NCBI GenBank assembly: GCA_022226935.1 | Contig: CP092081.1 | Location: forward strand, 1,994,416-2,058,415 | DNA length: 64,000 nucleotides | Source: Nitrospira sp. | GTDB taxonomy: Bacteria > Nitrospirota > Nitrospiria > Nitrospirales > Nitrospiraceae | Reading direction: 5' to 3' | Shown: positions 55,876-64,000 of the stretch, piece after piece | How positions within the stretch are numbered: the first letter of the stretch is position 1 | How the letters are laid out: every line of letters begins with the position of its first letter | The notes under the pieces: model-generated | Database searches by the model: none | What the model was told of the DNA's origin: nothing | What the model saw: the letters and a program-made list of their open reading frames with translations, nothing else | Made by a program: the position numbers and the translations under genes

Positions 55876-57015
55876 ATGAATCGCCCTCACACAACGGAGC
55901 CGCGAGAGCAATCGGCTGCGGTGACCTTCGTGGACGGCCGCACCCTGCGTTGTCGCGGCGCGTGGACGATATCCGATGTAGGACCGGTCGAACGCGCCCT
56001 CAGGGTGATGGATTGGCCTGCCGGTGGCGCCTTGCGATTTGAGGGGAGCGGGATACAGGCCTTCGATACGGGTGGGGCGGTGGTCTTGTCCCGGGCGGTC
56101 ATGGACGCCCGGCGGCGCGGCTGTGACGTGACGGTCGAAGGGCTGCGCTCCGAACATGTGCAGCTCATGAACCTGGTGTCGGCCCATTGGGACGCCATGA
56201 TGGCGCATGTGGCGGCCCGGCCAAAGACACGGGCGCGGCTGCAATCCACCATCAGCGATCTCGTTAGCCGGTTCTTGCGAGGCGTGGAGTTTATCGGCGA
56301 GAGTGCGATGGCGCTGCTGCGAGTCTGCTCGTCGCCTGCGCGCTTGCGCTGGCGCAGCGCGTTGAACAGTCTCCGGCTCGACGGGGTGAATGCGCTGCCG
56401 ATCACGGGGCTGCTGACATTTCTCATCGGAGTCGTGATCGCGTATCAGGGCGCCGAGCAATTGCGGAAGTTCGGCACCAACATTTTTATCGTCGACCTCG
56501 TGGGGATTTCGCTGCTGCGCGAAATTGCGCCGCTGATCGCCGCCATTTTAATCGCCGGACGGTCGGGATCGTCATACGCGGCACACATCGGCACGATGAA
56601 AGTGACGGAAGAACTGGATGCCTTGCGAACGTTCGGATTGTCGCCCACCGAGTTGCTGGTCTTGCCGCGGATGCTGGCGCTGGTGGTGGCGTTGCCGTTG
56701 CTGACGGTCTACGCCGATGTGCTGGGTGTCTTCGGCGGGATGTTGATCGCAGCGAATCAGTTGAATGTGAGTTTCACGGCCTTTCTGTCGCGGTTCGAAG
56801 AAGCGGTGGCCTTGCGGCATTTCCTGATCGGCGTCGGGAAGGCGCCGTGTTTTGCCGTCATCATTGCGCTGGTCGGATGTTATCAGGGTTTCCAGATTCG
56901 AGGCGGAGTGGATGATGTAGGGCGGCACACCACCATGAGCGTGGTGCAAAGTATTTTTCTCGTCATCATTTTTGACGCCCTGTGCAGCATCATGCTGAAT
57001 TGGTGGAACCTGTAG
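55876..57015 (+). CDS. mlaE: MlaE-type permease with N-terminal STAS domain
   Basis: A 379-residue protein. Residues about 1-105 form a STAS-like domain (the MlaB module) with FDTGGAVVLSRAV at the usual loop. Residues 130-379 are the MlaE permease with six helices and the family segments GVVIAYQGAEQLRKFG, LREIAPLIAAILIAGRSGSSYAAHIGTM (seen as APLIAAILIAGRSG) and EELDALRTFGLSP. Fusion of MlaB and MlaE in one chain occurs outside the enterics. It moves phospholipids across the inner membrane with the next genes. The frame extends upstream, but ATG 55876 is the start. Confidence 0.92.
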   Translation: MNRPHTTEPREQSAAVTFVDGRTLRCRGAWTISDVGPVERALRVMDWPAGGALRFEGSGIQAFDTGGAVVLSRAVMDARRRGCDVTVEGLRSEHVQLMNLVSAHWDAMMAHVAARPKTRARLQSTISDLVSRFLRGVEFIGESAMALLRVCSSPARLRWRSALNSLRLDGVNALPITGLLTFLIGVVIAYQGAEQLRKFGTNIFIVDLVGISLLREIAPLIAAILIAGRSGSSYAAHIGTMKVTEELDALRTFGLSPTELLVLPRMLALVVALPLLTVYADVLGVFGGMLIAANQLNVSFTAFLSRFEEAVALRHFLIGVGKAPCFAVIIALVGCYQGFQIRGGVDDVGRHTTMSVVQSIFLVIIFDALCSIMLNWWNL

Positions 57016-57058
57016 CCGGGCCACTCATGAACTCTTCGGCTCACCCGGATGGTGGGAA

Positions 57059-57877
57059 GTGACTGGTGCCATGTCTCTCGCCGTGCACACTGAGACGCCG
57101 ATTATCGACGTGCGCCATGTCTCGACGCGATTCGGGCCGGCGGTGGTGCATCAGGATGTGAGCCTCACCGTGATGAGGGGCGAGGTGTTCGCCATCGCCG
57201 GCGGCAACGGTTGCGGGAAATCCACGCTCTTGCGGGAAATCATCGGGCTGCTGACTCCGACCGCCGGACGTATCAGCCTGCTGGGGGCCGACAGCCGGGC
57301 GCTTCGAGATACCGACGGCGGGTCCTTGCATCGCCGCTTCGGCGTGATGTTCCAGCATGGCGCGTTGTTCAGTTCCATGACGTTGGCGGAAAACGTCGCC
57401 GTGCCTTTACGGGAGCATACGTCGCTGAGTGCCGGGATCATCCGGGATATCGTGGCATTAAAAATCGCCTTGGTCGGATTGCCGCCTGACAGCGGAGCGA
57501 AATTCCCGCGCGAACTCAGCGGCGGGATGCGGCGGCGCGCCGCGTTGGCCCGCGCTATTGTGATGGACCCGGAGTTGTTGTTCCTCGACGAACCCACGGC
57601 CGGCTTGGATCCGATGATCGCCGCCGCCTTTGATGATCTGGTGCTCGACCTGAAGCGGTTGTTGGGGCTCACCGTCGTGATGGTGACCCATGACCTTGAT
57701 TCGTTGTGGCGCATTGCGGATCGCGTGGCGGTGCTTGGGGATGGCCATGTGCTGGGCATGGGGACCATGGAACAACTGGCAGCTTCGGAGGATCCCGCGA
57801 TCAGGAATTATTTCCACGGGCCGCGCGGGCGCGCCGCGCAGATGAATCACTGCGGGGGCGAGTTGCATCGCGATTGA
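57059..57877 (+). CDS. mlaF: MlaF-type ABC ATPase
   Basis: A 272-residue ATPase for the lipid transporter. Walker A is GGNGCGKST, the Q loop is MFQHGALF, the signature is ELSGGMRRRAALARA (the GGM form usual in MlaF), Walker B is LLFLDEPTAGLDP and the switch is VTHDLDS. The start may be GTG 57059 or ATG 57071. It lies 43 bases after the permease and 11 bases before the MCE gene. Confidence 0.93.
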   Translation: MTGAMSLAVHTETPIIDVRHVSTRFGPAVVHQDVSLTVMRGEVFAIAGGNGCGKSTLLREIIGLLTPTAGRISLLGADSRALRDTDGGSLHRRFGVMFQHGALFSSMTLAENVAVPLREHTSLSAGIIRDIVALKIALVGLPPDSGAKFPRELSGGMRRRAALARAIVMDPELLFLDEPTAGLDPMIAAAFDDLVLDLKRLLGLTVVMVTHDLDSLWRIADRVAVLGDGHVLGMGTMEQLAASEDPAIRNYFHGPRGRAAQMNHCGGELHRD

Positions 57878-57888
57878 GAGGTGCCGGG

Positions 57889-58851
57889 ATGGAACCGAAG
57901 GTCAACTACGCCGTGGTCGGCGCATTCGTCCTCTTGCTGGGCGCTACCGTGCTCGGTGCAGTGCTCTGGCTGGGCAAGACCGATTATCGCGGCATCTACG
58001 ATCGGTATTATGTCTATACCAGGGAATCCGTCGCCGGACTCAGCGTCGATTCGACCGTCAAGTACCGCGGGGTGGATGTCGGGCGAGTGAAGGAAGTCAT
58101 CCTGAACCCTGAGAATTCCGAGGAGGTCCGGGTGACGCTGGATATCGTCGGAGGGACGCCCGTCAAAACGGATACGCAAGCGGTGCTGGTCACGCAAGGA
58201 CTCACGGGATTGGTGACGTTGAATCTGACGGGAGGAAGCCAAGACGCGCCGCCGTTGACGCCAGTTACGGGGCAGGTGTATCCGGTTATCCAGAGCGTTC
58301 CCTCCTTGTTCGGCCGTTTGGACGGAACACTGGCCAAACTCTTGTCGGACCAAGGGCTGTCGAATCTGGTGGCCAATTTTACTGGCCTCGCGCAGAATGC
58401 GTCCCTGGTCTTGGATGAAGACAATCGCGCGCAGTTCCGGCAGATCTTGAAAGACCTGGGAGAGGTCACGAAGGTGCTGGCGGCCAGGAGCAGTCAAGTC
58501 GATCGCGGGGCGCAGCATGCGGCGGAGGCGGCCGAACGAACCGCGCGCCTGACGGAGCACCTGGGAACGCAGCTCCCGGCGCTCCTGGATCGGATAGGCA
58601 GAAGCGCCGCCGCGTTGCAACACATGACGGCGGAGGTGGCGAGAACGAGCCGTGAGGTCGGGGAGATGGTCGAGGCCGGCAAGCCGGGCATTGAACAGTT
58701 TTCACGGCAGACGCTGGCAGACGCAGGGCTTCTAGTCAGCGAATTACGGCAACTCACGGCCACGATGAATCGGGTGGCGCAACAGGTTGAACGTCAACCG
58801 AATGTCTTGGTGCTTGGCCGACAGGGTCAGCCGAAGGGGCCGGGTGAATAG
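57889..58851 (+). CDS. mlaD: MlaD-like MCE-domain protein
   Basis: A 320-residue periplasmic lipid-binding subunit. The N-terminal anchor helix (YAVVGAFVLLLGATVLGAVLWL) is followed by the MCE domain (about 38-115: ESVAGLSVDSTVKYRGVDVGRV and VTQGLTGLVTLNLTGG). A long helical C-terminal region (about 155-305) probably forms the hexameric tube. ATG 57889 has GAGAGGTG upstream. It starts 11 bases after mlaF. Confidence 0.92.
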   Translation: MEPKVNYAVVGAFVLLLGATVLGAVLWLGKTDYRGIYDRYYVYTRESVAGLSVDSTVKYRGVDVGRVKEVILNPENSEEVRVTLDIVGGTPVKTDTQAVLVTQGLTGLVTLNLTGGSQDAPPLTPVTGQVYPVIQSVPSLFGRLDGTLAKLLSDQGLSNLVANFTGLAQNASLVLDEDNRAQFRQILKDLGEVTKVLAARSSQVDRGAQHAAEAAERTARLTEHLGTQLPALLDRIGRSAAALQHMTAEVARTSREVGEMVEAGKPGIEQFSRQTLADAGLLVSELRQLTATMNRVAQQVERQPNVLVLGRQGQPKGPGE

Positions 58852-58861
58852 AGGACACGTC

Positions 58862-59509
58862 GTGCGCGTTCGTCGCGTGGTGGCATGGTGGGGATTGGTG
58901 ATGGCGGCCTGCGCAGCCACGGCCTGCGTGTTGCCCAGGTCGGAAGACAATCCGATCCGTACCTTCGTGCTGATGAATGCGGAGATAGATGGGGCATCGG
59001 GGTCCCGCGTCGCCCAAGCCGGTGGTCAGGGCGTCTTGGTCGTCGCCGTTCCGCAAGCAGCGCCAGGATTCGAGCAGCCCCGCATCGCCTATCTGCGGCG
59101 GCCGTCGGAAGTGAGCTATTACGCCAATCATGTGTGGGCCGACAGTCCCTCACGTATGGTGATGCCGTTGTTGATTCAATCTCTGGAAACTGCCGGACTC
59201 TGGCGGGCCGTGGTGCCGATGCCCACCGGAATCAGAGGCGATTACCAGCTGGATCTTTCCGGCCTCCTCGTACAGCAAGAGTTTCTGCAGCAGCCCAGCC
59301 GGAGCCGGGTGCAATGGCGCGCGCACTTGGTGGATGTGAAGGCGCAGCGGGTGATGGGCGCCAGGAATTTCGACGCACTCGAACCGGCTCCGACCGAGGA
59401 TGCCTATGGCGGCGTGTTGGCGGCGGATCGTGCGATCGCGACACTGCTCGCGACGATGAATGAGTGGATATCATCCTGCCTGCGAGGATCGGGCCGGGAG
59501 AGCTGTTGA
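58862..59509 (+). CDS. ABC-type transport auxiliary lipoprotein (PqiC/YrbC-like)
   Basis: A 215-residue lipoprotein. The signal ends at an ATAC lipobox near residue 21, followed by the auxiliary domain (RTFVLMNAE, ARVAQ-like strand and RMVMPLLIQSLETAG). It is the periplasmic or outer-membrane-attached partner of MCE systems, as in PqiC. I chose GTG 58862 because GAGGA lies six bases upstream; GTG 58844 is an alternative. No separate MlaC-type lipid chaperone is visible, so this operon follows the PqiC-like layout. Confidence 0.8.
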   Translation: MRVRRVVAWWGLVMAACAATACVLPRSEDNPIRTFVLMNAEIDGASGSRVAQAGGQGVLVVAVPQAAPGFEQPRIAYLRRPSEVSYYANHVWADSPSRMVMPLLIQSLETAGLWRAVVPMPTGIRGDYQLDLSGLLVQQEFLQQPSRSRVQWRAHLVDVKAQRVMGARNFDALEPAPTEDAYGGVLAADRAIATLLATMNEWISSCLRGSGRESC

Positions 59510-59515
59510 GCGCCG

Positions 59516-60043
59516 ATGATCGGCAAGGCGCGGCTAGGAGTAGTCGCATATGACAGGGAATCCGGTATGCGCACTGCGTTGAAGGTCGGATTCAGTTTCG
59601 GGCTGACCTCCGGCGTGATCACCACCCTCGGCTTGATGGTCGGTCTGCACGCAGGCACCCATTCCATGCCTGCGGTGTTGGGCGGGATACTCACCATCGC
59701 GCTGGCGGATGCCATGTCCGACGCATTGGGCATCCATGTCGCCGAAGAGTCCAAGAACCATGGGAATACCCAGGACATCTGGGCCTCGACGATGGCCACG
59801 TTTGTGGCGAAGTTCGTCATCGCCGCCACCTTTGCCGTGCCCGTGTTGTTCATGCCGTTGGACCTTGCCATTGTAGCCAGCCTGCTGTGGGGACTGGCGC
59901 TCTTGGCATTGCTCAGTTATGCCCTGGCGCGCGCGCAGCGGGTCCCTCCCTGGAAAGTGATCGGCGAACATGTGATCATCGGACTGTGTGTCGTGGCCAT
60001 GACACATTATCTCGGGGCATGGGTACGCGTAACGTTTGGATGA
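59516..60043 (+). CDS. VIT1/CCC1-like membrane protein
   Basis: A 175-residue membrane protein. FGLTSGVITTLGLMVGL and ALADAMSDALGIHVAEES match the first two helices of vacuolar-iron-transporter-like proteins, where a DxxSxA segment and acidic residues bind Fe or Mn. The protein is shorter than CCC1 (about 230) and has four helices rather than five. The start could be ATG 59516 or ATG 59567. The metal is unknown. It lies within 10 bases of the auxiliary lipoprotein stop. Confidence 0.75.
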   Translation: MIGKARLGVVAYDRESGMRTALKVGFSFGLTSGVITTLGLMVGLHAGTHSMPAVLGGILTIALADAMSDALGIHVAEESKNHGNTQDIWASTMATFVAKFVIAATFAVPVLFMPLDLAIVASLLWGLALLALLSYALARAQRVPPWKVIGEHVIIGLCVVAMTHYLGAWVRVTFG

Positions 60044-60072
60044 GGACCGACCATGAAGGAGATCCGGACAGC

Positions 60073-61347
60073 ATGGAGATAAAGACGCAATTACCGAAAG
60101 TGGGGATCGGCCGCCGGTGCGGAGCGATCGAAGCGAATGTCGGCGGTTACCGTAGCCTCATGAGCGACGACGAATATGAAGAATTGACCGCGTTGGCCCA
60201 AAATTTACAGGGCGTGAAGATTTGCCATGTGAATTCCACCGCGTCGGGCGGGGGCGTGGCGGAACTGCTGGCGCGGTATATCCCCATGCTGCAGGCGCTC
60301 GGCGTGCATGCCGACTGGCGCTTGATTCATGGCGAGCCGGATTTTTTTGCCATCACCAAAGCGTTTCATAACGCCCTGCAGGGCGGACAGTATGGTTTGG
60401 GAACAACCGAGCAGGATGCGTATCTGAAGGTCAATGAACGCAGCGCCCAAGCGTTGGGCAACGACTACGATCTCTACATCGTGCATGATCCGCAGCCTGC
60501 GGCCATACGCCACTTCGCGGGATCGCGAGATGCCAAATGGATCTGGCGCTGTCACATCGACAGTTCGGCGCCGGACAAGGAGGTCAGCCGGTTTCTGCGG
60601 CCCTTGTTGGAAGAGTATGACGCGGTGGTGTTTACCATGAGCCAGTTTGTGCTGCCGCAGTTGGCGGCGAGACGAATGGCCTTCATCGCTCCGGCTATCG
60701 ATCCCCTCGCTACGAAGAATATGGACCTGCCGATCGATCTGTGCCGCCGGGTCATCGCCGACTCCGGCGTGGATCCCGCCAGGCCGTTGCTGCTGCAGGT
60801 GTCGCGGTTCGATCCCTGGAAGGATCCCCTCGGCGTGGTGCGCGCGTACCGACTGGTCAAAGAAGCGATCCCGGAGGTGCAGCTCGTGCTCATCGGCGCC
60901 ATGGCGGGCGACGATCCCGAAGGGTGGGAAATTCTTGACCGGGTGGAAGAGGAGGCCGCGAACGACGCCGACCTGTTTGTCTTTACGAATCTGGCCGGCG
61001 TGGGGAGCATGGAAGTCAATGCTTTCCAGCAGGGTTGCGATGTCGTGATTCAGAAATCGTTGCGGGAAGGATTCGGGCTGGTGGTGTCCGAAGCCCTGTG
61101 GAAAGAAAAGCCGGTCGTCGCCGGAAACACCGGCGGCATTCCCATGCAATTCCCTGCGCCCTTTCAGCGGAATCTTGTCGACAGCGTCGAGGCCTGCGCG
61201 GAGCGAGTGCGTCATCTGCTGCGCCACCCGGGCGAGCGCGCGGAATTCGGCCGGGCGGGACGCGAGCATGTGCGCCGGCATTTTCTGATGCCACGGCTGG
61301 TGCGTGATGAATTGCGGCTGATTACGCAGGTGTTGAGCGCCTCGTGA
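60073..61347 (+). CDS. trehalose glycosyltransferring synthase (TreT-like GT4)
   Basis: TreT joins NDP-glucose and glucose to form trehalose. The 424-residue GT-B protein has the N-terminal loop VNSTASGGGVAELLARYIPML, the WRLIHGEPDFF segment and IVHDPQPAA. WRCHIDSS and the nucleotide-sugar motif QKSLREGFGLVVSEALW with VAGNTGGIP follow. ATG 60073 follows AAGGAG; the frame upstream overlaps the VIT-like gene. It fits an osmolyte role. Without biochemistry, synthesis of another glucoside is possible. Confidence 0.88.
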   Translation: MEIKTQLPKVGIGRRCGAIEANVGGYRSLMSDDEYEELTALAQNLQGVKICHVNSTASGGGVAELLARYIPMLQALGVHADWRLIHGEPDFFAITKAFHNALQGGQYGLGTTEQDAYLKVNERSAQALGNDYDLYIVHDPQPAAIRHFAGSRDAKWIWRCHIDSSAPDKEVSRFLRPLLEEYDAVVFTMSQFVLPQLAARRMAFIAPAIDPLATKNMDLPIDLCRRVIADSGVDPARPLLLQVSRFDPWKDPLGVVRAYRLVKEAIPEVQLVLIGAMAGDDPEGWEILDRVEEEAANDADLFVFTNLAGVGSMEVNAFQQGCDVVIQKSLREGFGLVVSEALWKEKPVVAGNTGGIPMQFPAPFQRNLVDSVEACAERVRHLLRHPGERAEFGRAGREHVRRHFLMPRLVRDELRLITQVLSAS

Positions 61348-61429
61348 ACCATGTGAACAGCAACGCTCGGGCGGCGCAGGGTGACGCCCTATTGTGGCCG
61401 CGCATTTCGAATAGGTGAACAGGCGGCTC

Positions 61430-61981
61430 ATGGATCATCGCCATATGACTGAGAATCACGACACCATGCAGTCCGACTATACTCATCTGTTGACGCTCTG
61501 GACCTCCGGCGTTCGCGATTACCACACCATGCTGTCGGATTATCTGACGGCCAATTCGATCTTTGTCGCGGTCATCGGCCTGCTCGTGTCGCGCGAATCC
61601 CTGGCCCTGCCCTTTACGCTGGTCATTGTGTTGCTGAGCACGATCGGGATTCTCATGAGCGCGCAGATGGCGATCGTGCTGGGCCGGTTTTCCGGGCAGA
61701 ACGCGTTGTGGGAATGGCAGCTGCGGGGGATCGAATCCCTGCCGGACTGGCAGGACCGGAAGCCGGTCAGTACGCTCTATCGGTTGCGCGAGCATCGGGA
61801 AACGATTGTGGATGACACGAATGAGCCGCGCTCGTTCGCGCCCTCCTGGGCCTTCCGCCAGCATCGGCAGTGGTGGGCGCATCGGGCGGTCAGCTTCCCC
61901 TGGTTTTTCGGCACGGTCTATGGCCTCTTTCTGTTGTGGGGCGTGACGCAGATCGCGAGGTCGAGCATGATGTCCTGGTAA
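61430..61981 (+). CDS. small membrane protein of unknown function
   Basis: A 183-residue protein with two adjacent N-terminal helices (SIFVAVIGLLVSRESL-type and LVIVLLSTIGILMSAQMAIVLG) and one near the C-terminus (WFFGTVYGLFLLWGVTQIA). The middle is polar with many Arg, His and Trp (QWWAHRAVSFPWFFG). I do not recognise the family. The start could be ATG 61430 or ATG 61445. It lies between the TreT-like gene and the two-component pair. Confidence 0.65.
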   Translation: MDHRHMTENHDTMQSDYTHLLTLWTSGVRDYHTMLSDYLTANSIFVAVIGLLVSRESLALPFTLVIVLLSTIGILMSAQMAIVLGRFSGQNALWEWQLRGIESLPDWQDRKPVSTLYRLREHRETIVDDTNEPRSFAPSWAFRQHRQWWAHRAVSFPWFFGTVYGLFLLWGVTQIARSSMMSW

Positions 61982-62069
61982 TGCGCCGGTCTGGTGCTCA
62001 CGTATCTGTCCCCATTCCATCTTCCCGCCGCGGCAGCCGTTATCGCCTGCTTCTTTCTCAAAACCGCAC

Positions 62070-62107
62070 ATGAGACGGGGATGAAGGGCACATGAAGAAG
62101 TCTTCAT
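62070..62107 (+). promoter_or_regulatory. 11-bp-phased direct repeats: candidate OmpR-family operator
   Basis: ATGAGA (62070), ATGAAG (62081) and ATGAAG (62092) recur exactly every 11 bases, and the last is part of a perfect palindrome ATGAAGA-AG-TCTTCAT (62092-62107). OmpR/PhoB-type regulators bind direct repeats with this helical spacing. A -10-like TATGAT lies at 62134-62139, and a poor -35 lies downstream of the array. The likely binder is the response regulator made from the gene starting at 62207. Confidence 0.6.
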
Positions 62108-62206
62108 GGAGGGAAAGCGCCGCTCGTCCCTGCTATGATGGCGCTGTGCGTCCGGACGATGGCTTCTTGTTCGGCCTGTACGGGTCGCGAATGAAACGAG
62201 GCATGT

Positions 62207-62881
62207 ATGCGAATTCTGGTCATCGAAGACGATGCCGATCTGGCGCAATTTCTTCGGAAAGGATTGGAGGAGGAGCGGCATACGGTCGAGATCGTGGCCG
62301 ACGGCGAAACGGGACTCATGCTGGCCGTGGATGAGAGTTACGATCTGTTGATCGTGGACGTGATGCTGCCCAAGGTGGACGGGTTGACGCTGTGCCGGCG
62401 CCTTCGTGAACACGGGAACCGTTCTCCGATTCTTCTGCTCACCGCGCGCGATTCGGTGGAGGATACGGTCGCCGGCTTGGACGCCGGAGCGGATGATTAT
62501 TTGACCAAACCCTTTGCGTTTACAGAGCTGGTTGCGCGCATCAGGGCGCTCTTGCGGCGAGGGGGGCCGCACATCGGGAGCCGTCTGAAGGCGAAGGATC
62601 TGGAGATGGACCCGGCCTCCCGGCGGGTGTGGCGGGCCGGGAAGGAGATTACGCTGACGAGCAAAGAATTCTCCCTGTTGGAATTTCTTCTGCGCAACCG
62701 CGATATCGTGCTCACCCGCACGGCGATTCTGGAGCGGGTATGGGGATTGAATTATGATCCGATGACGAATGTGGTGGACGTCTACATCCGTTCCTTGCGC
62801 GTGAAGATCGACCGGGATTTTGCTTTCCCCTTGATCGCTACGGTGCGGGGGGTGGGCTACAAGCTGGAGGCGAGTGAGTGA
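62207..62881 (+). CDS. OmpR/CusR-type response regulator
   Basis: A 224-residue regulator. The receiver (1-115) has acidic pair EDDAD, phosphoacceptor Asp in IVDVMLPKVDG, the LLTAR threonine and YLTKPF lysine; a winged helix (about 130-222) follows, ending TVRGVGYKLE. The receiver and GVGYKL ending resemble the metal-responsive CusR/CzcR group, but the inducer is unknown. The stop overlaps the GTG start of the kinase (GTGA), a classic two-component operon. An 11-bp-phased operator candidate lies upstream. Confidence 0.93.
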   Translation: MRILVIEDDADLAQFLRKGLEEERHTVEIVADGETGLMLAVDESYDLLIVDVMLPKVDGLTLCRRLREHGNRSPILLLTARDSVEDTVAGLDAGADDYLTKPFAFTELVARIRALLRRGGPHIGSRLKAKDLEMDPASRRVWRAGKEITLTSKEFSLLEFLLRNRDIVLTRTAILERVWGLNYDPMTNVVDVYIRSLRVKIDRDFAFPLIATVRGVGYKLEASE

Positions 62882-64000
62882 GCAGCTTTCGCACCCAGTT
62901 CCGGCTGTATACGGTGGCTTTGATCGCCGCCTTGTTGGTCGGATTCAACGTGGTCGTCTACACGGGGTTTCATAGTCTGCTGCAGCAATATGTGGATGGC
63001 CGCTTGTTCGGTTTTGCCGATACCCTGGCGGAGTTGATCGAACAACGGCCGGAACTGCTGAAGCGGTCGGACCATGAGATCGTGCTGCCGCGCGGTGCGC
63101 AGGTGACCGACGATCGGATGAAGGAGCTTCGCGAAGTCTCGCATTCCGTCCATATCCTCGCCCTCGATGGCACGGTCGTCTGGCAGGGGAGCGCCGTGGT
63201 GCCCCGGCCGTCGGTGGATCCGGCGGTATTGGCGCGCGGCAAACGAGGCGAAGTGGTGTATGAGACGCTCGAGATGGACTCGGGGGCGTCGGTGCGCCAG
63301 GTGTTCGTGCCGATTCGGCAACAGGATGAAGTGCGATACCTGCTGCAGGCCGAAGAATCTCTGGCGTTCTTTCGCCGGACCCACCGCAGTCTCATGGGTC
63401 TGCTCATGCTCGGCTCGGCCGCCGTCCTGGCCACCTCCTGGTTCGGCAGCGGATGGTTGGCCCGGAAGGTGCTTGATCCGGTGGAGGCGTTGAGTCGCAC
63501 CGCCGAGGGGATTTCGGAGTCGGCCCTGCGCTCGCGGGTCAACCTGAATGCGCCGTTTGAAGAATTCGAACGGCTGGCCCAAGCGTTTAATGCGATGCTG
63601 GACCGATTGCAGCGGGCCTCCGAAAGCCAGCGACGGTTTACCGACTATGCCGCGCATGAAATGAAAACGCCGCTGACTGTGATGCAGGGCAATTTGGAGG
63701 TCGCGTTGCAGCGTTCACGATCGGCGGACGACTATCGCGACGTACTGGTCTCGAACCTCGAACAAGTGCAGCGCCTCATCGTGTTGACCCGTTCGCTCCT
63801 GACGCTCGCGCGATTTGCCGGCGCGCGGCCGCCGGTAGAGTTGTCGGTGCTGGCGCTTCAGCCGTTGCTCAAAGAATTGATCGATGATCTCACTCCGGTC
63901 GCTGAGGATCGGCGTCTCACATTGGTGTTGGAAGAGGAACCGGTGCAGCCGGTGCTGGGTGATGCCGAACGGCTCAAGCAAGTCTTCATCAATTTGTTGG
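62878..64000 (+). CDS. sensor histidine kinase, 3' truncated by the window
   Basis: Starts at GTG 62878 within the regulator stop. The first 374 residues show helix 1 (LYTVALIAALLVGFNVVVYTG), a periplasmic domain (about 35-155), helix 2 (LLMLGSAAVLATSWFGSGW) and HAMP (LDPVEALSRTAEG). HisKA has FTDYAAHEMKTPLTVMQ, with the phosphoacceptor His, and the ATPase domain is entered just before the end (DAERLKQVFINLL). Layout and pairing match metal- or envelope-stress kinases of the CusS type. The catalytic end is outside the window. Confidence 0.92.
   Translation, partial: MSSFRTQFRLYTVALIAALLVGFNVVVYTGFHSLLQQYVDGRLFGFADTLAELIEQRPELLKRSDHEIVLPRGAQVTDDRMKELREVSHSVHILALDGTVVWQGSAVVPRPSVDPAVLARGKRGEVVYETLEMDSGASVRQVFVPIRQQDEVRYLLQAEESLAFFRRTHRSLMGLLMLGSAAVLATSWFGSGWLARKVLDPVEALSRTAEGISESALRSRVNLNAPFEEFERLAQAFNAMLDRLQRASESQRRFTDYAAHEMKTPLTVMQGNLEVALQRSRSADDYRDVLVSNLEQVQRLIVLTRSLLTLARFAGARPPVELSVLALQPLLKELIDDLTPVAEDRRLTLVLEEEPVQPVLGDAERLKQVFINLL

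Overview
The window is GC-rich, gene-dense bacterial chromosome. Gene content suggests a Nitrospira-like member of Nitrospirota: a four-gene pyruvate dehydrogenase/lipoyl synthase operon, an oversized secreted multicopper oxidase, many sigma-54 regulators, a sulfide:quinone-reductase-like protein and a TreT-type trehalose synthase. This assignment rests on gene content only. I found no rRNA, tRNA, CRISPR array, transposase or phage gene.

Layout. 0-4 kb: purE-purK and a hybrid histidine kinase with a degenerate receiver. 4-7.7 kb (minus strand): rhomboid protease, DHH phosphoesterase, LOG-family protein, CBS-PilZ protein. 7.8-11.2 kb: an MNIO/DUF692 enzyme translationally coupled to a tRNA-dihydrouridine synthase, then a Maf pyrophosphatase. 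11.3-16.2 kb: a secreted protein of unknown function and pdhA-pdhB-pdhC-lipA. 16.3-18.9 kb (minus): MacA-like adaptor and MacB-like permease with no adjacent ATPase. 19.1-25.4 kb: a signalling block (NtrC-type regulator, four-PAS kinase, single-domain response regulator, sigma-54 activator with a Cys-bearing PAS domain).

26-36 kb is the most unusual part. A 1645-residue three-repeat multicopper oxidase is preceded by a well-matching sigma-54 promoter. It is followed by a blue-copper-like protein with a C-x2-H-x2-M motif and two exported SUMF1-fold proteins that lack the formylglycine-generating cysteines. A Crp/Fnr regulator with N-terminal cysteines and a hemerythrin-like protein come next. 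I infer an envelope copper redox system controlled by the upstream sigma-54 activator.

36-43 kb: beta-barrel proteins, CopD-like and CHASE3 proteins, and a sulfide:quinone-reductase-like flavoprotein with a TauE/SafE permease. 42.7-47.1 kb: RND efflux adaptor and pump. 47.1-51.7 kb (minus): P2-type ATPase coupled to two tandem universal stress proteins. 52.3-55.9 kb: GT39 glycosyltransferase, frameshifted DUF2231 gene, bactofilin-like membrane protein. 55.9-59.5 kb: an Mla-type lipid transport operon (STAS-permease, ATPase, MCE protein, auxiliary lipoprotein). 59.5-64 kb: VIT-like membrane protein, TreT-like glycosyltransferase, small membrane protein, and an OmpR-family two-component pair preceded by 11-bp-phased repeats; the kinase runs off the window.
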